64,000 nt of DNA from UBA2396 sp038042175 (GTDB lineage Bacteria > Planctomycetota > Phycisphaerae > Phycisphaerales > UBA1924), in contig CAYHQQ010000001.1 in NCBI GenBank assembly GCA_964358855.1, forward strand, positions 62,001 through 126,000, in the 5' to 3' direction. The notes under the pieces are model-generated. The model worked only from the letters and a program-made list of their open reading frames with translations, did no database searches and was not told the DNA's origin. A program made the position numbers and the translations under genes. The first letter of the stretch is position 1, and the number at the start of each line of letters is the position of its first letter. Shown here piece after piece: positions 9,735-19,801 of the stretch.

Positions 9735-12401
9735 TCAGCAACCGAGCTCGAACGCCGTCACAAACGCGTCGTAGTCAAAGAAGTCGATGGTGCCGTCGGC
9801 GTCGAAGTCGGCGGAGGTGCCAGGAGGGCAGGCGAGCCCCTCGAAGCACCTCACGAAGTCGTCGTAGTCAAAGAAGTCTGAGGAGCCGTCGGCGTTGAAG
9901 TCCGCACGGCAGAGCGCGTCGCACTCGTCGGGCACTCCGTTGGCGTTCGTGTCGGTCGAAGTGCCGGCGGTGATGTCGCAAGAATCTGGAACGCCATTCG
10001 CGTTGCAATCGTGGACGGAGGGCGCGACGTTGAGGTGGAGGTACCAGTCGCCGAATCCCTGCGGCTTCACGAGCATGTCGGGTCGCCCGTTGTTGTCGGC
10101 ATCACCAACGACGATGGTGTCGGTCGAGGCTCGGTATCGCATGACCGCCAGCCGGGGGCCGATACCGTTCACGGGGCCGAAGCTTCCGGCTCCATCGTTG
10201 AAGAATGCGGCGGGCGAAACGACGCTGCTGATGCTCGCGGAGCCGAAGAAGTCGAGATCGCCGTCGCCATCGATGTCCTGGATCTTTGGGCCAAACTGCC
10301 CGATCCCGTAGTTGGCAAAGCCGCCGATATTGACGGGCGGCGAGAGCTGGTGGTTGTCGTTTCGATAGAGCCAGGTGTACGTGGATTGCCCGAGAAGGTC
10401 GTCGTCGCCGTCGGAGTCGATATCGACCCAGGCAAAGCCGCCGACGGAACTGGCGAAGTTGGGAACGAGGTCGTAGGAATGGACCTGGTAGTCGCCGAAG
10501 GTTCCGTCGCCGTTGTTGGGGTAGACCAGGAGTGTCTCCATTCCGGGCACACCCAAGCCATCGCCGACGCCCGCGAAGATCTCCGGTGCGCCATCTCCCG
10601 AAAGATCTCCGGTCCAGATGGCGCCGAAGAACGGAGGGGTGATGAACTCGGTTGGCGGTGCGAAGTGCCCGTGCCCGTCGCCCAGGGAGATCGCGACGAA
10701 GGAGGGTTGGTTGGAGATGATGGTGCGGGTCCAGAGCATGTCGAGGTGCCCGTCGTTGTTGATGTCGGCGGTCTGCCAGTTCCCGCTCAGCACGATGACG
10801 CTGGAGAAGATCGGGGCGGCGAACGATCCGTCGGCGTTGTTGAGCATCGTGAAGCGATTCCCGCTGTTCCCCAGAGACAGGATGTCGAGATCTCCGTCGT
10901 TGTCGGCATCGCGAGCGAGGATGTGTCCCGCGGTGGGAAGGGGGACCTGCACCTCGGGCGCGAAGCGGTTGCTTCCAAGACCTCTGGCGATCCGGAAGGA
11001 GGCGGGGTTGTCGCTCGTGAAGTACGACGCGAGATCCGTGACCCCGTCGCCGGTGAAGTCGGCGAGTATCGGGTAGTAGCTGGCCTCAAGTCGGCGCATG
11101 TGGATGACGCTCTCGAAGTTCAGGGCGCCCTGGTTGTCCATGGTGGAGAACGCGGAGCTGGAGTTGCCGGCCGCGGCAAGCTCCACGAGCCCGTCGCCGG
11201 TGAGATCTCCCGCCGTGACGTCAATGGGACCTTCGCTCCCGGCGGCGTAGGACTGGCTGAACTCGAACAAGCCGGCGACGTTGTCGTAGACCCGGACGGC
11301 CCGCGCACCCGAGTCGCACCACGCGAGCTCGAGCGCGGGATCGTTGTCGAGATTGGTGCACACGAAACGGTCGGCGGTGGCGCCGACGGCGTCGAGCGGG
11401 CCGAGAGTCTGGGTGTTGCTGAACCCCCCGACGCCATTGTTGGTGTAGATTCGGAGCGAGTTGCTGTCCTTTGAGGACACCAGAAGATCGGCGTCGCCAT
11501 CGGCGTTGATGTCCTTGAGCCAGATGTCGTGCGGGGCCGAGTTGGAGGATGTCTCCGCGTGCCCGAGCACCGAGATCGTCGAGTGGAGCACGAACATCCC
11601 GCCGCCCGTGGCGCGGAGGAGCGTGACCGTTCCCGTTCCGGCTGCGGAGATGAACGAGTTGGCGACAGCGAGGTCGGCCAGTCCGTCGCCCGTAAAGTCG
11701 GCGATGGCGACCGCCACGGGCTGCTGGCCGCAGGCGAAGGTGCGACGGGCGGCGAAGGTGGCGTTCCCGTTGTTGAGGAAGACCTCAACCAGGTTGTTCG
11801 CAAAGCCGGGGAGGGCGATGTCAGAGTCGCCGTCGGCGTCGAGATCACCCACGGCGATCCCCGTGGCGCGTGACCCGGAGGTCAGGCGGATCGGAGCGGC
11901 GAAGGTCCCCGGTCCGGTGGCGAGCACGACGATCACCTGGGCAAATCCCGCGTCGCTGGCGACGATGTCCATGCGCCCATCGGCGTTGAGGTCCGCGGCA
12001 CGGACAAGATGGCACAGCGCGTTCGTCACGGTGATTCGAGTCGCGTAGACGAGCGCCGGCCCACCATCGTTGCGCCAGAGCGTGAGCGACGAGTCGCTGG
12101 CCTGAGCTCTCGATGCGGCGATGATGTCGAGGTCTCCGTCGAGATCGAAGTCCACGGTTGTGAGCCCCGTCACGTTGGTGAGCGTGGCCGAATCGCTGTG
12201 GTGCTCGATTGCCGCGGCAAAGTCGGGCTTGGCGAGATCGGCCTCGTCGGGAGTGCCGTTGTGGTTGCAATCCAGACTTGTGCCCACGCGGATGTCGTAC
12301 GAGTCTCGGATGGAGTTTCCGTTGAGGTCCTGAGCGGTAGCGCCGCCGACGGCGACCAGGAACGAGAGGCACAGTGCGGCAATGGACTCTGTGTTTGTCA
12401 T
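9735..12401 (-). CDS. Secreted FG-GAP/VCBS propeller protein with paired dockerin-like tail
   Basis: A protein of 888 residues with a signal peptide ending at about GGATAQ. Next comes a thrombospondin type 3-like stretch (DLNGNSIRDSYD, DCNHNGTPDEAD). About a dozen FG-GAP/VCBS repeats follow, with DxDxDGxxDI calcium loops (DFDLDGDLDI, DLNADGRMDI, DLDADGDSDI, DINNDGHLDM, DIDGDGDLDF) as in integrin-alpha-type propellers. A second type 3-like stretch (DTNANGVPDEC) precedes the tail (ADFNADGSSDFFD, CFEGLACPPG, ADFDADGTIDFFD, terminal GC). The protein is likely calcium-rich and adhesive or structural. The gap to the gene upstream is only 22 bases, so the two may be co-transcribed. Confidence 0.88.
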   Translation of the reverse strand: MTNTESIAALCLSFLVAVGGATAQDLNGNSIRDSYDIRVGTSLDCNHNGTPDEADLAKPDFAAAIEHHSDSATLTNVTGLTTVDFDLDGDLDIIAASRAQASDSSLTLWRNDGGPALVYATRITVTNALCHLVRAADLNADGRMDIVASDAGFAQVIVVLATGPGTFAAPIRLTSGSRATGIAVGDLDADGDSDIALPGFANNLVEVFLNNGNATFAARRTFACGQQPVAVAIADFTGDGLADLAVANSFISAAGTGTVTLLRATGGGMFVLHSTISVLGHAETSSNSAPHDIWLKDINADGDADLLVSSKDSNSLRIYTNNGVGGFSNTQTLGPLDAVGATADRFVCTNLDNDPALELAWCDSGARAVRVYDNVAGLFEFSQSYAAGSEGPIDVTAGDLTGDGLVELAAAGNSSSAFSTMDNQGALNFESVIHMRRLEASYYPILADFTGDGVTDLASYFTSDNPASFRIARGLGSNRFAPEVQVPLPTAGHILARDADNDGDLDILSLGNSGNRFTMLNNADGSFAAPIFSSVIVLSGNWQTADINNDGHLDMLWTRTIISNQPSFVAISLGDGHGHFAPPTEFITPPFFGAIWTGDLSGDGAPEIFAGVGDGLGVPGMETLLVYPNNGDGTFGDYQVHSYDLVPNFASSVGGFAWVDIDSDGDDDLLGQSTYTWLYRNDNHQLSPPVNIGGFANYGIGQFGPKIQDIDGDGDLDFFGSASISSVVSPAAFFNDGAGSFGPVNGIGPRLAVMRYRASTDTIVVGDADNNGRPDMLVKPQGFGDWYLHLNVAPSVHDCNANGVPDSCDITAGTSTDTNANGVPDECDALCRADFNADGSSDFFDYDDFVRCFEGLACPPGTSADFDADGTIDFFDYDAFVTAFELGC

Positions 12402-12423
12402 GGAATGATTCCGTTTCAGTAGA

Positions 12424-14259
12424 TCAGCAACCCGCCTCGAACGCGATCACGAAGGCGTCGTAGTCGAAGAAGTCGACGGTGCCATCGGCGTCAAAGTCGG
12501 CGGATGTTCCAGGCGGACAAGAGGCACCCTCGAAGCAGTTCACGAACGCGTCGTAGTCGAAGAAGTCGACGGTGCCGTCGGAATCGAAATCGGCGGCGCA
12601 GGGTGCTGCCTGGACGCTACGGCACGCGGAGAATTCTGATGTGTTGCCGAGGACGGCGTCGGTGGCGGTGGCGGTGAGAACGGCGCCGATCGGCACCGAC
12701 GCGGCGAGCGTCGCATCGATCGCACCGAGCCCGGCGGCGTCGGTGAGAACCCGGGCGCTGCCGAGGTACGTGGCCCCCTCGCCGAAGCCCGATGGGTCGC
12801 ACGAGGGGCTCGAGAAGAACTCAACGTCGAAGGAACGCCCGGGAGCGGCGGCCAGGCTGCCGGCGATCCGAACGGTGGACGAGGTCGCCAAAGCGCTGGT
12901 GAGCACGGGGAAATTCTGGAGGGCGTTGGGTCCTGAGTCGGCGTCGAGCGGGTCGTTGGGTGTCATGCCGAGGGCGCCCAGGTCGATGCCCAGGGCGCCG
13001 TTGGCGAAGATCGCGTTGCGCGAGATCCTGGAGGTGGCCGCGTTGAGGATGCGGACTCCGGTCGTTTCGCTGGTGGTGATGATGTTGTCCTGGATGATCG
13101 TGTTGCTCGGAGTCCCGTTGGGGTCCGACACGACGGTGATCCCCTGCACGTTGAGGATCGGCGTGACGCCATCGACGCCCACGCCCAGGCGATTGCCCCG
13201 AACCTGCGTTCGGGCGGCCGACGCGCCCACGCCGATGGCGATGCCGAAGCGCTGTCCCTGGTAGTGCCCCGAGCCGGTGCGTTCGATCCCTCCCACGGTG
13301 TTGTCCAGCACGAGCGTGTCGACGGCACCGATTCCCACGCCGATGCCGCCGGCGCCGGTCCTTCCCGCGTAGCGCGAGAGGCCGTCGTCGGAAGTTCCGA
13401 CGTAGTTTCCCTCGACGCGTGTGTTGGTGGCGTAGAAGATCTCAAGCTCGGTGCCCAGGGGGAGGCCCTCCTCGCCGGTGAACCCGTGGCCTGCGAGGAC
13501 GTTGCGCTCGCCCGGGGCGGAGCCGCCGATGCGATTGCCATCGCAGATTCCCGGGCCCGCGTAGCCGGTGACGCGGAGCCCGTAGCGGAAGATGTTGCCG
13601 ATCACGACGTTCGAGTTGGCGTGCGAGTGGATGTTGACGGGGCTGGCGAAGAGGTTGCCCTCGCCCGCGCCGGCCCCACCGATGGTGTTGTTGGCGCCGC
13701 CGCCATAGTCGCCTCGGATGGTCAATCCCGTGGTCGTGCAGCCGATGACGCGGCAATTGTTCCCGGTGATCCAGAGCCCCTCGTCAAAGTTGTTGCCCAG
13801 CAGACGGTCGAGCCCCTTGACGGTGATGCGATTGCCCGCGAGCCAGATGTTGGGAATCCCGGCCGGGGGTCCGGCGTAGTAGAACGCGACCTCGTTGCCG
13901 CCCGGATTGGTGTCGCCGGTGAAGGCGGTCTGAGTGGTGAAGTCGATGGTGGTGTCGTCGCCGCTGACGTAGGCCATGAGCTCCTGCCGGAAGACGCAGA
14001 CATCGGGCCCAAAGAGGGTCCACCAGTCCGCCAGAGGCACCGCGAAGCCGATGGTCTGGGGTCCGGGCGTGTTGTTGGCGGCGGCCACCGCCTCGGCGAA
14101 GGTGACGACCCCGTCGGGCCCGGGGAGGTCGCCGACGCGCTGGGCGCCGCCGAAGTCGACATAGTCGTCCTGGGACCAGTTGACGGTGATCGTCTGGGCG
14201 AGAGCGGGGGAGCAGCAGAGGGCGGCGAACGCGGCGATCAGGGCTTGATGGGATTTCAT
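12424..14259 (-). CDS. Secreted right-handed beta-helix protein with paired dockerin-like tail
   Basis: The ATG at 14259 begins a signal peptide (MKSHQALIAAF..SPALAQ). The protein is 611 residues. Periodic motifs (NTIGGAGAGEGNLFA, NRIGGSAPGERNVLAG, GNYVGTSDDG, NRLGVGVDG) match the N-x-I-G-G/G-N-x-x-G pattern of beta-helix rungs in CSLREA-type surface proteins. A roughly 115-residue block ahead of and including the tail is nearly the same as in the paralogue at 17930-19801. The tail has two canonical loops and ends AFEAGC. It is separated by 25 bases from the upstream gene and probably shares its transcript. Confidence 0.85.
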   Translation of the reverse strand: MKSHQALIAAFAALCCSPALAQTITVNWSQDDYVDFGGAQRVGDLPGPDGVVTFAEAVAAANNTPGPQTIGFAVPLADWWTLFGPDVCVFRQELMAYVSGDDTTIDFTTQTAFTGDTNPGGNEVAFYYAGPPAGIPNIWLAGNRITVKGLDRLLGNNFDEGLWITGNNCRVIGCTTTGLTIRGDYGGGANNTIGGAGAGEGNLFASPVNIHSHANSNVVIGNIFRYGLRVTGYAGPGICDGNRIGGSAPGERNVLAGHGFTGEEGLPLGTELEIFYATNTRVEGNYVGTSDDGLSRYAGRTGAGGIGVGIGAVDTLVLDNTVGGIERTGSGHYQGQRFGIAIGVGASAARTQVRGNRLGVGVDGVTPILNVQGITVVSDPNGTPSNTIIQDNIITTSETTGVRILNAATSRISRNAIFANGALGIDLGALGMTPNDPLDADSGPNALQNFPVLTSALATSSTVRIAGSLAAAPGRSFDVEFFSSPSCDPSGFGEGATYLGSARVLTDAAGLGAIDATLAASVPIGAVLTATATDAVLGNTSEFSACRSVQAAPCAADFDSDGTVDFFDYDAFVNCFEGASCPPGTSADFDADGTVDFFDYDAFVIAFEAGC

Positions 14260-14284
14260 GTGTGATCTCTTTGAAGGGAATTGA

Positions 14285-17200
14285 TCAGCAGCCGGATTCG
14301 AAGGCGACCACAAAGGCGTCGTAGTCGAAGAAGTCAACGGACCCGTCGGCGTCGAAATCCGCCGACGCGCCGGGCGGGCAACCGGCGCCCTCGAAGCACT
14401 GCACGAAGGCGTCGTAGTCGAAGAAGTCGACGGACCCGTCGGCGTTGAAGTCGGCGGCGCAGGGCGAGGGCCACAGCCCCGCGGTGATAGAGAAGAGGCC
14501 CGAGTCGGCCGAGGAATTCTGGAACCGCAGGTCCTTGGCGACGACACGAACTCTCACACTCGAGATGCCGGCGGACGCGGGCAGACGCCAGTCGTAGGCG
14601 CGGGCCGTGCCGGGCAGATCGCGGGCGACGATGAACCAGCGGGTTCCACCATCGAAGCTGGCGCGGATGTCGAACGAGCGCAGGCCCTCGTCGTCGGAGG
14701 CGGTCCAGGCGATGGGAATCGTGGTGCCGCCGGGATAGGCCTGCCCGGTGTGGGTGCTGGTGAGATTGACGCTTGGGGCGGCGTCGCCAAGCAGCGTGTC
14801 GGGGCGAATGGAGAAATAGGGGCCGTAGAAACTCCTGACCTGGTTGAGCGAGCCCGTCGCGTCGTATCGCATTCGGGCGCGATCGGTGGAGACGTCGGGC
14901 ACTTGAGCCGGGAGCACAGTGCACGCCGAGCCCGAGCCGATGAACAGCATGCCCAGCGAGATCGCGGTGTCGTCATTGTCCAGAGCGATCGCGGCGTAGG
15001 TGGATCCGACTTCGGGCGTGACCGTGGCGCACACGCCGACGCTGTCGCCGGGGTGATAGGTGCCCGCGCCGGGCGACGTTGCGACCATGTTGCCCGTGAA
15101 GGGATCGGGATTGGTGATCCTCAGAGCGAGGTCGGCGATGCCTTCCTGGCCGAGGTCGTCGACAGCAACGACGCGCAGGAACTGGTCCGGGCCGCTCGCG
15201 GGCGTGCCGATGTCGGGCGGGGTCCATTCGAAAGACCGGGCGGACGCGGGGATGACCGCCAGCAGCTGCATCGCGGCGTCGAGGTTGGTGTCGCCGGAGT
15301 AGTAGACGCGCTGCTCGGTGATCGAGGCGTTGTCGCGGGTGGTCCATTGCACATGGACCTTCTCGCCGGGAATGACCGCCTGGCCCGATTGGGTCACGAA
15401 GCGCACGACTGGCGGCGCGTCGCTCGTGGGAGGCGTGGTTCGAAAGGGCGAGAGGAAGCCGCCGACATCGATGCCGAAGAAGACGTCGTCGCCGGTGCCC
15501 GAGGGGTTGCGGGTGGGGTGGTGCGGGCCCGAGGGAGTGCCCCACCAGTTGTTGCGAACGTCGCTGTCGGTGTCCTCGAGGGAGTTGTGGCGGGCGCGGG
15601 CGATGAGGCCGCCCGACGGGAGGAACGTGCCGAAGTAGCCGGGGCCTGGCGTGCCGTGGTTGTTGATGAAGGTGTTGGGGTTAGAGGGGTGGTTGGCGTC
15701 GAGGAAGCCCTCGACGGTGTGGTTGGGTGCGAAGCGTTCACCGCTGTAGGAGAAGACGTTGTTCTCGAAGGTGCACTTACGGAGCGTGAAGACGGAATCG
15801 CCGCCAGTGGCCCGGGTGTTGCGCCGGAACGTGCAGTTGTCGAGGGCGATGGGGAACTCGGCGGACGCGACGCCGAGCGTTGAGTCCTCGATCACGCACC
15901 AGTCCCAGCGCGTGCCGAGCACACCGCCCAGACCGATCCCGACGCCGCGCCACTTCGTGCCCGGCACATAGGGAAGGAAGCGGATGGGGCGCTCGGGCTC
16001 GCCCAGGAACACGGGGATGGAGACGCCATTGCTGTCGGTGGTGAACTGGAACGCGATGTCGGGCGGTGCCTTGATGGTGACCCCGGGCAGGACCGTGAGC
16101 TGGCCATGGACGATTCCATTGTCCTGGAGGATGTAGGGGATACCGGCGTCGGCCCAGACGACCTTCTCGTCGAGAGGGGCGGGGTCGGTGGTGTCGGGGA
16201 TCTCGTTGAGCTGGTTGCCGGTCGTCGGGAGGCTCGAACCCGGGAGGAGGCCCGCGGAGTTTGAGCCAAGGGCGACGGGCCACTTGTTGCTCTGGAGTGT
16301 CACCGAAGAATCGATCAGGTAGCTTGCGCCGCCGGCGAGACGGATGCCCGGGCCGAACGGGTTGCCGGTCACGGTGACGTTCCCGACATATCGATGCTGG
16401 TTGTGGTCTTGGGTGAGGTCGATGTAGCCCTCGGTGACGACCACATTCTTGAGAATGGAGTTGCCGACGACAAACAAGGCCTCCCCGCCGGTCGCGCCCG
16501 GGTCGAGCGTGACCTTGCCCCCGCGGAAGAAGTTGCAGTCACGGGCCGCCAGCCAGCCGCGGAGCAGCGCGACCTCGCACCCCTGACCAAAGGTGCAGCG
16601 GTTGAGGGCGAGGATCTGCCGGGAATAGGAGAGATTGCCGTCGAAGTACCGATGCCCGATGTCGCCGGCCATGTCGTTGGAGAAGTCGGTGGGGTTGGAC
16701 GGATCGCGGAAGGCCGAGTCGGAGAAGGAGGCCTTGCCGCCATAGATGAGGTCGGTGTAGGTCTCGACATCGGCGAAAGAGCCGGTCATGAGGCCGCCGT
16801 TGGCGACTGAAACGCGAGCCCAGCCGGCGGCGTAGCCGGTGTTGCCGCGGAGGCGGACGGGCTGTGCGGCGGTGCCCGCCAGGGCGAGGGTGCCCGAGAC
16901 GTCGAACACCACGCTGTTGCCGACGCGAACCTCGACGCCGGGATCGACGATCACGGTGCCACCCGGGACGATGCGCGGGCTCTGGCCCGTGCCAGCCGTG
17001 CTGAGCAGCACCGGGCTCATCGCGGTGGTCCAATGAACGGTTTCCCCGGGCGCGGGGAGGGGGTAGGGCAGCGGGGGCGGATTGCCCACGCGGAGCGAGT
17101 CGATGAGGAACGACCCGGAGAAGTCGAAGAGGGAGGAAGCGGGTGGGAAAACCATGCGGATGGCGATGCGCCCGGTGCCTGGAAGGCTCATGGTGCGCTC

Positions 17201-17728
17201 GGTCCAGGCATGGCCGCCCTGACCCGAGATGGTCGAGAGGACCTGGGTGAAGCTGCCGACGTCGGTGTCGCTGCTCCCGGTGCCGATCGAGCCCGAGGCG
17301 GAGTATCGGACCTCGAGCACGGCGTTGTTCATGCCAAAGGCGTTGGTGGGAGCGGAGGTCCAGAGCGTGAGCGGGTCGCCGGCGATCTGGCCTGGGATCG
17401 CCGGAAGGATGATCCAGGCCGAGATGCGAGTCGACGAATTCTGCCAGACCGTGAAGGCCCCATGGCCGAGGCAGGAACCGACCTGGCCCCAGCCGGCAAA
17501 CTCGGTCCAATACGGGGAGTCGCCGTTATTGGGGCGGCTCTGATTGCGGAAGGTCCAGCCGCGCGCGGTGAGCGTGGGTGGCCCGCCCTGGGCGGTTGTC
17601 CCGTCGCCGACGCCCTGGAAGGACTCGGAGAAGTTCGCCTGGGCCCATGCGGGCGACGAGAGGAAGAAGGTCGAGGCGACGACGGCGATGAGGGGGAACT
17701 CGAGGGCACCCGGGAACAGTGTGCGCAT
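14285..17728 (-). CDS. Large secreted protein: choice-of-anchor J-like domain, beta-helix, paired dockerin-like tail
   Basis: The ATG at 17728 has AGGAG seven bases upstream and a signal peptide (MRTLFPGALEFPL..PAWAQ). It gives 1147 residues. Residues about 30-230 resemble cleaved-adhesin/choice-of-anchor J domains (YWTEFAGWGQVGSC, AWIILPAIPGQIAG). Residues about 260-720 look like a parallel beta-helix (FRRNTRATGG, KCTFENNVFSYSG, LEDTDSDVRNNWWGT). Residues about 740-1080 resemble Ig-like or FN3-like modules (TQSGQAVIPGEKV, PGGTTIPIAWTASDD). The last 58 residues are the tail, with both loops DFDADGSVDFFD or DFNADGSVDFFD and an AFESGC end. It is a paralogue of the truncated gene at 1-746. Confidence 0.85.
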   Translation of the reverse strand: MRTLFPGALEFPLIAVVASTFFLSSPAWAQANFSESFQGVGDGTTAQGGPPTLTARGWTFRNQSRPNNGDSPYWTEFAGWGQVGSCLGHGAFTVWQNSSTRISAWIILPAIPGQIAGDPLTLWTSAPTNAFGMNNAVLEVRYSASGSIGTGSSDTDVGSFTQVLSTISGQGGHAWTERTMSLPGTGRIAIRMVFPPASSLFDFSGSFLIDSLRVGNPPPLPYPLPAPGETVHWTTAMSPVLLSTAGTGQSPRIVPGGTVIVDPGVEVRVGNSVVFDVSGTLALAGTAAQPVRLRGNTGYAAGWARVSVANGGLMTGSFADVETYTDLIYGGKASFSDSAFRDPSNPTDFSNDMAGDIGHRYFDGNLSYSRQILALNRCTFGQGCEVALLRGWLAARDCNFFRGGKVTLDPGATGGEALFVVGNSILKNVVVTEGYIDLTQDHNQHRYVGNVTVTGNPFGPGIRLAGGASYLIDSSVTLQSNKWPVALGSNSAGLLPGSSLPTTGNQLNEIPDTTDPAPLDEKVVWADAGIPYILQDNGIVHGQLTVLPGVTIKAPPDIAFQFTTDSNGVSIPVFLGEPERPIRFLPYVPGTKWRGVGIGLGGVLGTRWDWCVIEDSTLGVASAEFPIALDNCTFRRNTRATGGDSVFTLRKCTFENNVFSYSGERFAPNHTVEGFLDANHPSNPNTFINNHGTPGPGYFGTFLPSGGLIARARHNSLEDTDSDVRNNWWGTPSGPHHPTRNPSGTGDDVFFGIDVGGFLSPFRTTPPTSDAPPVVRFVTQSGQAVIPGEKVHVQWTTRDNASITEQRVYYSGDTNLDAAMQLLAVIPASARSFEWTPPDIGTPASGPDQFLRVVAVDDLGQEGIADLALRITNPDPFTGNMVATSPGAGTYHPGDSVGVCATVTPEVGSTYAAIALDNDDTAISLGMLFIGSGSACTVLPAQVPDVSTDRARMRYDATGSLNQVRSFYGPYFSIRPDTLLGDAAPSVNLTSTHTGQAYPGGTTIPIAWTASDDEGLRSFDIRASFDGGTRWFIVARDLPGTARAYDWRLPASAGISSVRVRVVAKDLRFQNSSADSGLFSITAGLWPSPCAADFNADGSVDFFDYDAFVQCFEGAGCPPGASADFDADGSVDFFDYDAFVVAFESGC

Positions 17729-17929
17729 GCTTGAACTCCTGGCAGGGGAAAAACACAGGTCGACCATCGCAAATGAGCCCGAGATTGCTCAAGAAATACA
17801 CCGTGAGGGAGAAATTGAGCGTGGGGCGGGGCGTGCTTGACCGGGCAAGCGACGCTCGTCGGCACGCCGGGCGCGCTGTCGCCCGCCCGGCGCGAACGCC
17901 TGTAGAGCCGGCGGCACTCTCGGGCACTC

Positions 17930-19801
17930 TCAGCATCCAACCTCGAACGCGACGACGAACGCGTCGTAGTCGAAGAAGTCGACGGTGCCATCGGCATCAA
18001 AGTCGGCCGAAGCGCCGGGCGGGCAGGCGACTCCCTCGAAGCAGTTCACGAACGCGTCGTAGTCGAAGAAGTCCAAGGCGCCGTCGGCGTTGAAGTCGGC
18101 GGGGCACGGCGCCGCCTCGACGCCTCGGCACGCGGAAAACTCCGATGTGTTGCCAAGGGCGACGTCGGTGGCCGTCGCGGTGAGAGCGGCACCGATCGGG
18201 ACCTGCGCGGCGAGGCTGACGTCGATCACGGCAAACCCGGCTGCGTTGGTCTGGACGGGAAAGGTGCCCAGGTATGTGGCACCCTCTCCAAATCCGGACG
18301 GGTCGCACGAGGGGCTCGAGAAGAATTCAACGTCGAGTGTTCGCCCCGGGAGCGTGGTGAGGCTGCCGATGATCCGAACGCTCGTGGAGCCCGCGAAGGC
18401 ACTGGTGAGCACGGGGAAATTCTGGAGGTTGTTGCCTCCACCATCGGCATCGCCGGAGTCGTTGGGCGTGGGGCCGTCGGCGACGGCGGCGACACCGAGA
18501 TCCAGGCCGGCGGCGCCACAGTCGTGTATGGAGTTGGAGGTGATTCGGACACCGTGCTCAAGGCCGGCGACGAAGACGCCCGTCGTCTCGACACGGGCGA
18601 TGTGGTTGGCGGCGACGAGCGTATCCAGGGCATGATAGAAGGATGAGAGCGGTTTGACGGCGATGCCCGCGCGGGTCACAATGGGAGTGAGGCCGCCCGC
18701 CGCGAGGCCGATGGTGTTTCCCTGGATCACGGTCCCCTGGGAGTTGGCGTTGACCGCGTTGACGAGGATCGCCTCGCCGAAGACACGTCCGGCGTAATGG
18801 TTGGTGCCCACGACGCGGAGGCCGGCGATGAGGTTGGCGCGAATGGTCGTGTTCCTGGAGTCTCGAACTTCGACGCCGGTGGGGCCGATCTGGGGCGATT
18901 TGGCGGACATGCCGTCGGAAGTGGTGCCGATGTAGTTTCCCTCGATCACGGTGGCGTCGGCGTCGATGATGCTGATCTGGGCTCCGACGGGGAAGCCTTC
19001 TTCGCCGTAGTAGCCATTTCCCGAGATGGTGTTGCGCTCGGCCTGTGTTGGGCCGCCGATGCGATTGTTGCGCACGGGGACGCCGTACTGCGTTGCACCC
19101 TGCACCAAGACGCCTCCTTGCACGGTGTTGCCGATGACGATGTTGGCGTCGGCGGGACCATTGATGATCAGGCCGCTGAGGGTGTTGCCCTCGCCGGGCA
19201 ATGTTGAGCCGACGATGTTGCCCGAGGGGACTGGGCCTCCCAGGTAACCGCCGATGTGCACGGCGGCGTTGAAGGGCCCGCTGATCTGGCACGCGATGAC
19301 GCGGTTGTTGTTGCCGACGAGCCGGATCGCGTAGCCGCGCTGGTAGACCTTGCCCAGGCCCTTGACGATGCAGTTGTCGGCGTTGACGTAGATCGCGGCG
19401 ATGCCCGCGGAACCGGGATCCAGCCCGTAGATGCCGATCTCGGGGCCGAGCGGGTTGGTGTCGCCCATGCTGGTGGTCTGGGTGGTGAAGTCGACGGTGG
19501 TGCCGGGGTCGTTGAGGAAGAAGGGGGACTGCTCAAGTTTGAGAAGGCCCACGTCGGCGATGAGCCAGAACTCCGAGGGTGGAACGGCAAAGGCGATGGT
19601 CTGGGGGCCCGACGTGTTGTTGGCCGCGGCGACCGCCTCACGGAAGCTGACACGTCCGTCGGGGCCCGGCAGATCGCCGACCCGCTGGGTGCCGGCGAAG
19701 TCAACGGTGTCTTCGAGGGTCGTGACCGTGATGGTCTGGGCCAGTGCTGGTGAGCAGCATGAAGCCACGGAGGCGGAGATGAGCATCAGGCAGACATTCA
19801 T
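17930..19801 (-). CDS. Secreted right-handed beta-helix protein with paired dockerin-like tail
   Basis: The ATG at 19801 has AGGAG seven bases upstream and a signal peptide (MNVCLMLISASVA..SPALAQ). The protein is 623 residues. It is a paralogue of the gene at 12424-14259, with the same order of motifs (TITVTTLEDTVDF, RVGDLPGPDGRVSF, AVAAANNTSGPQTI, NVVGS/NRIGG rungs, SPSCDPSGFGEGATYLG). The rungs in the middle are diverged while the C-terminal block is conserved. The tail is ADFNADGALDFFD, CFEGVACPPG, ADFDADGTVDFFD, ending AFEVGC. A beta-helix surface protein is well supported. The ligand is unknown. Confidence 0.85.
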   Translation of the reverse strand: MNVCLMLISASVASCCSPALAQTITVTTLEDTVDFAGTQRVGDLPGPDGRVSFREAVAAANNTSGPQTIAFAVPPSEFWLIADVGLLKLEQSPFFLNDPGTTVDFTTQTTSMGDTNPLGPEIGIYGLDPGSAGIAAIYVNADNCIVKGLGKVYQRGYAIRLVGNNNRVIACQISGPFNAAVHIGGYLGGPVPSGNIVGSTLPGEGNTLSGLIINGPADANIVIGNTVQGGVLVQGATQYGVPVRNNRIGGPTQAERNTISGNGYYGEEGFPVGAQISIIDADATVIEGNYIGTTSDGMSAKSPQIGPTGVEVRDSRNTTIRANLIAGLRVVGTNHYAGRVFGEAILVNAVNANSQGTVIQGNTIGLAAGGLTPIVTRAGIAVKPLSSFYHALDTLVAANHIARVETTGVFVAGLEHGVRITSNSIHDCGAAGLDLGVAAVADGPTPNDSGDADGGGNNLQNFPVLTSAFAGSTSVRIIGSLTTLPGRTLDVEFFSSPSCDPSGFGEGATYLGTFPVQTNAAGFAVIDVSLAAQVPIGAALTATATDVALGNTSEFSACRGVEAAPCPADFNADGALDFFDYDAFVNCFEGVACPPGASADFDADGTVDFFDYDAFVVAFEVGC

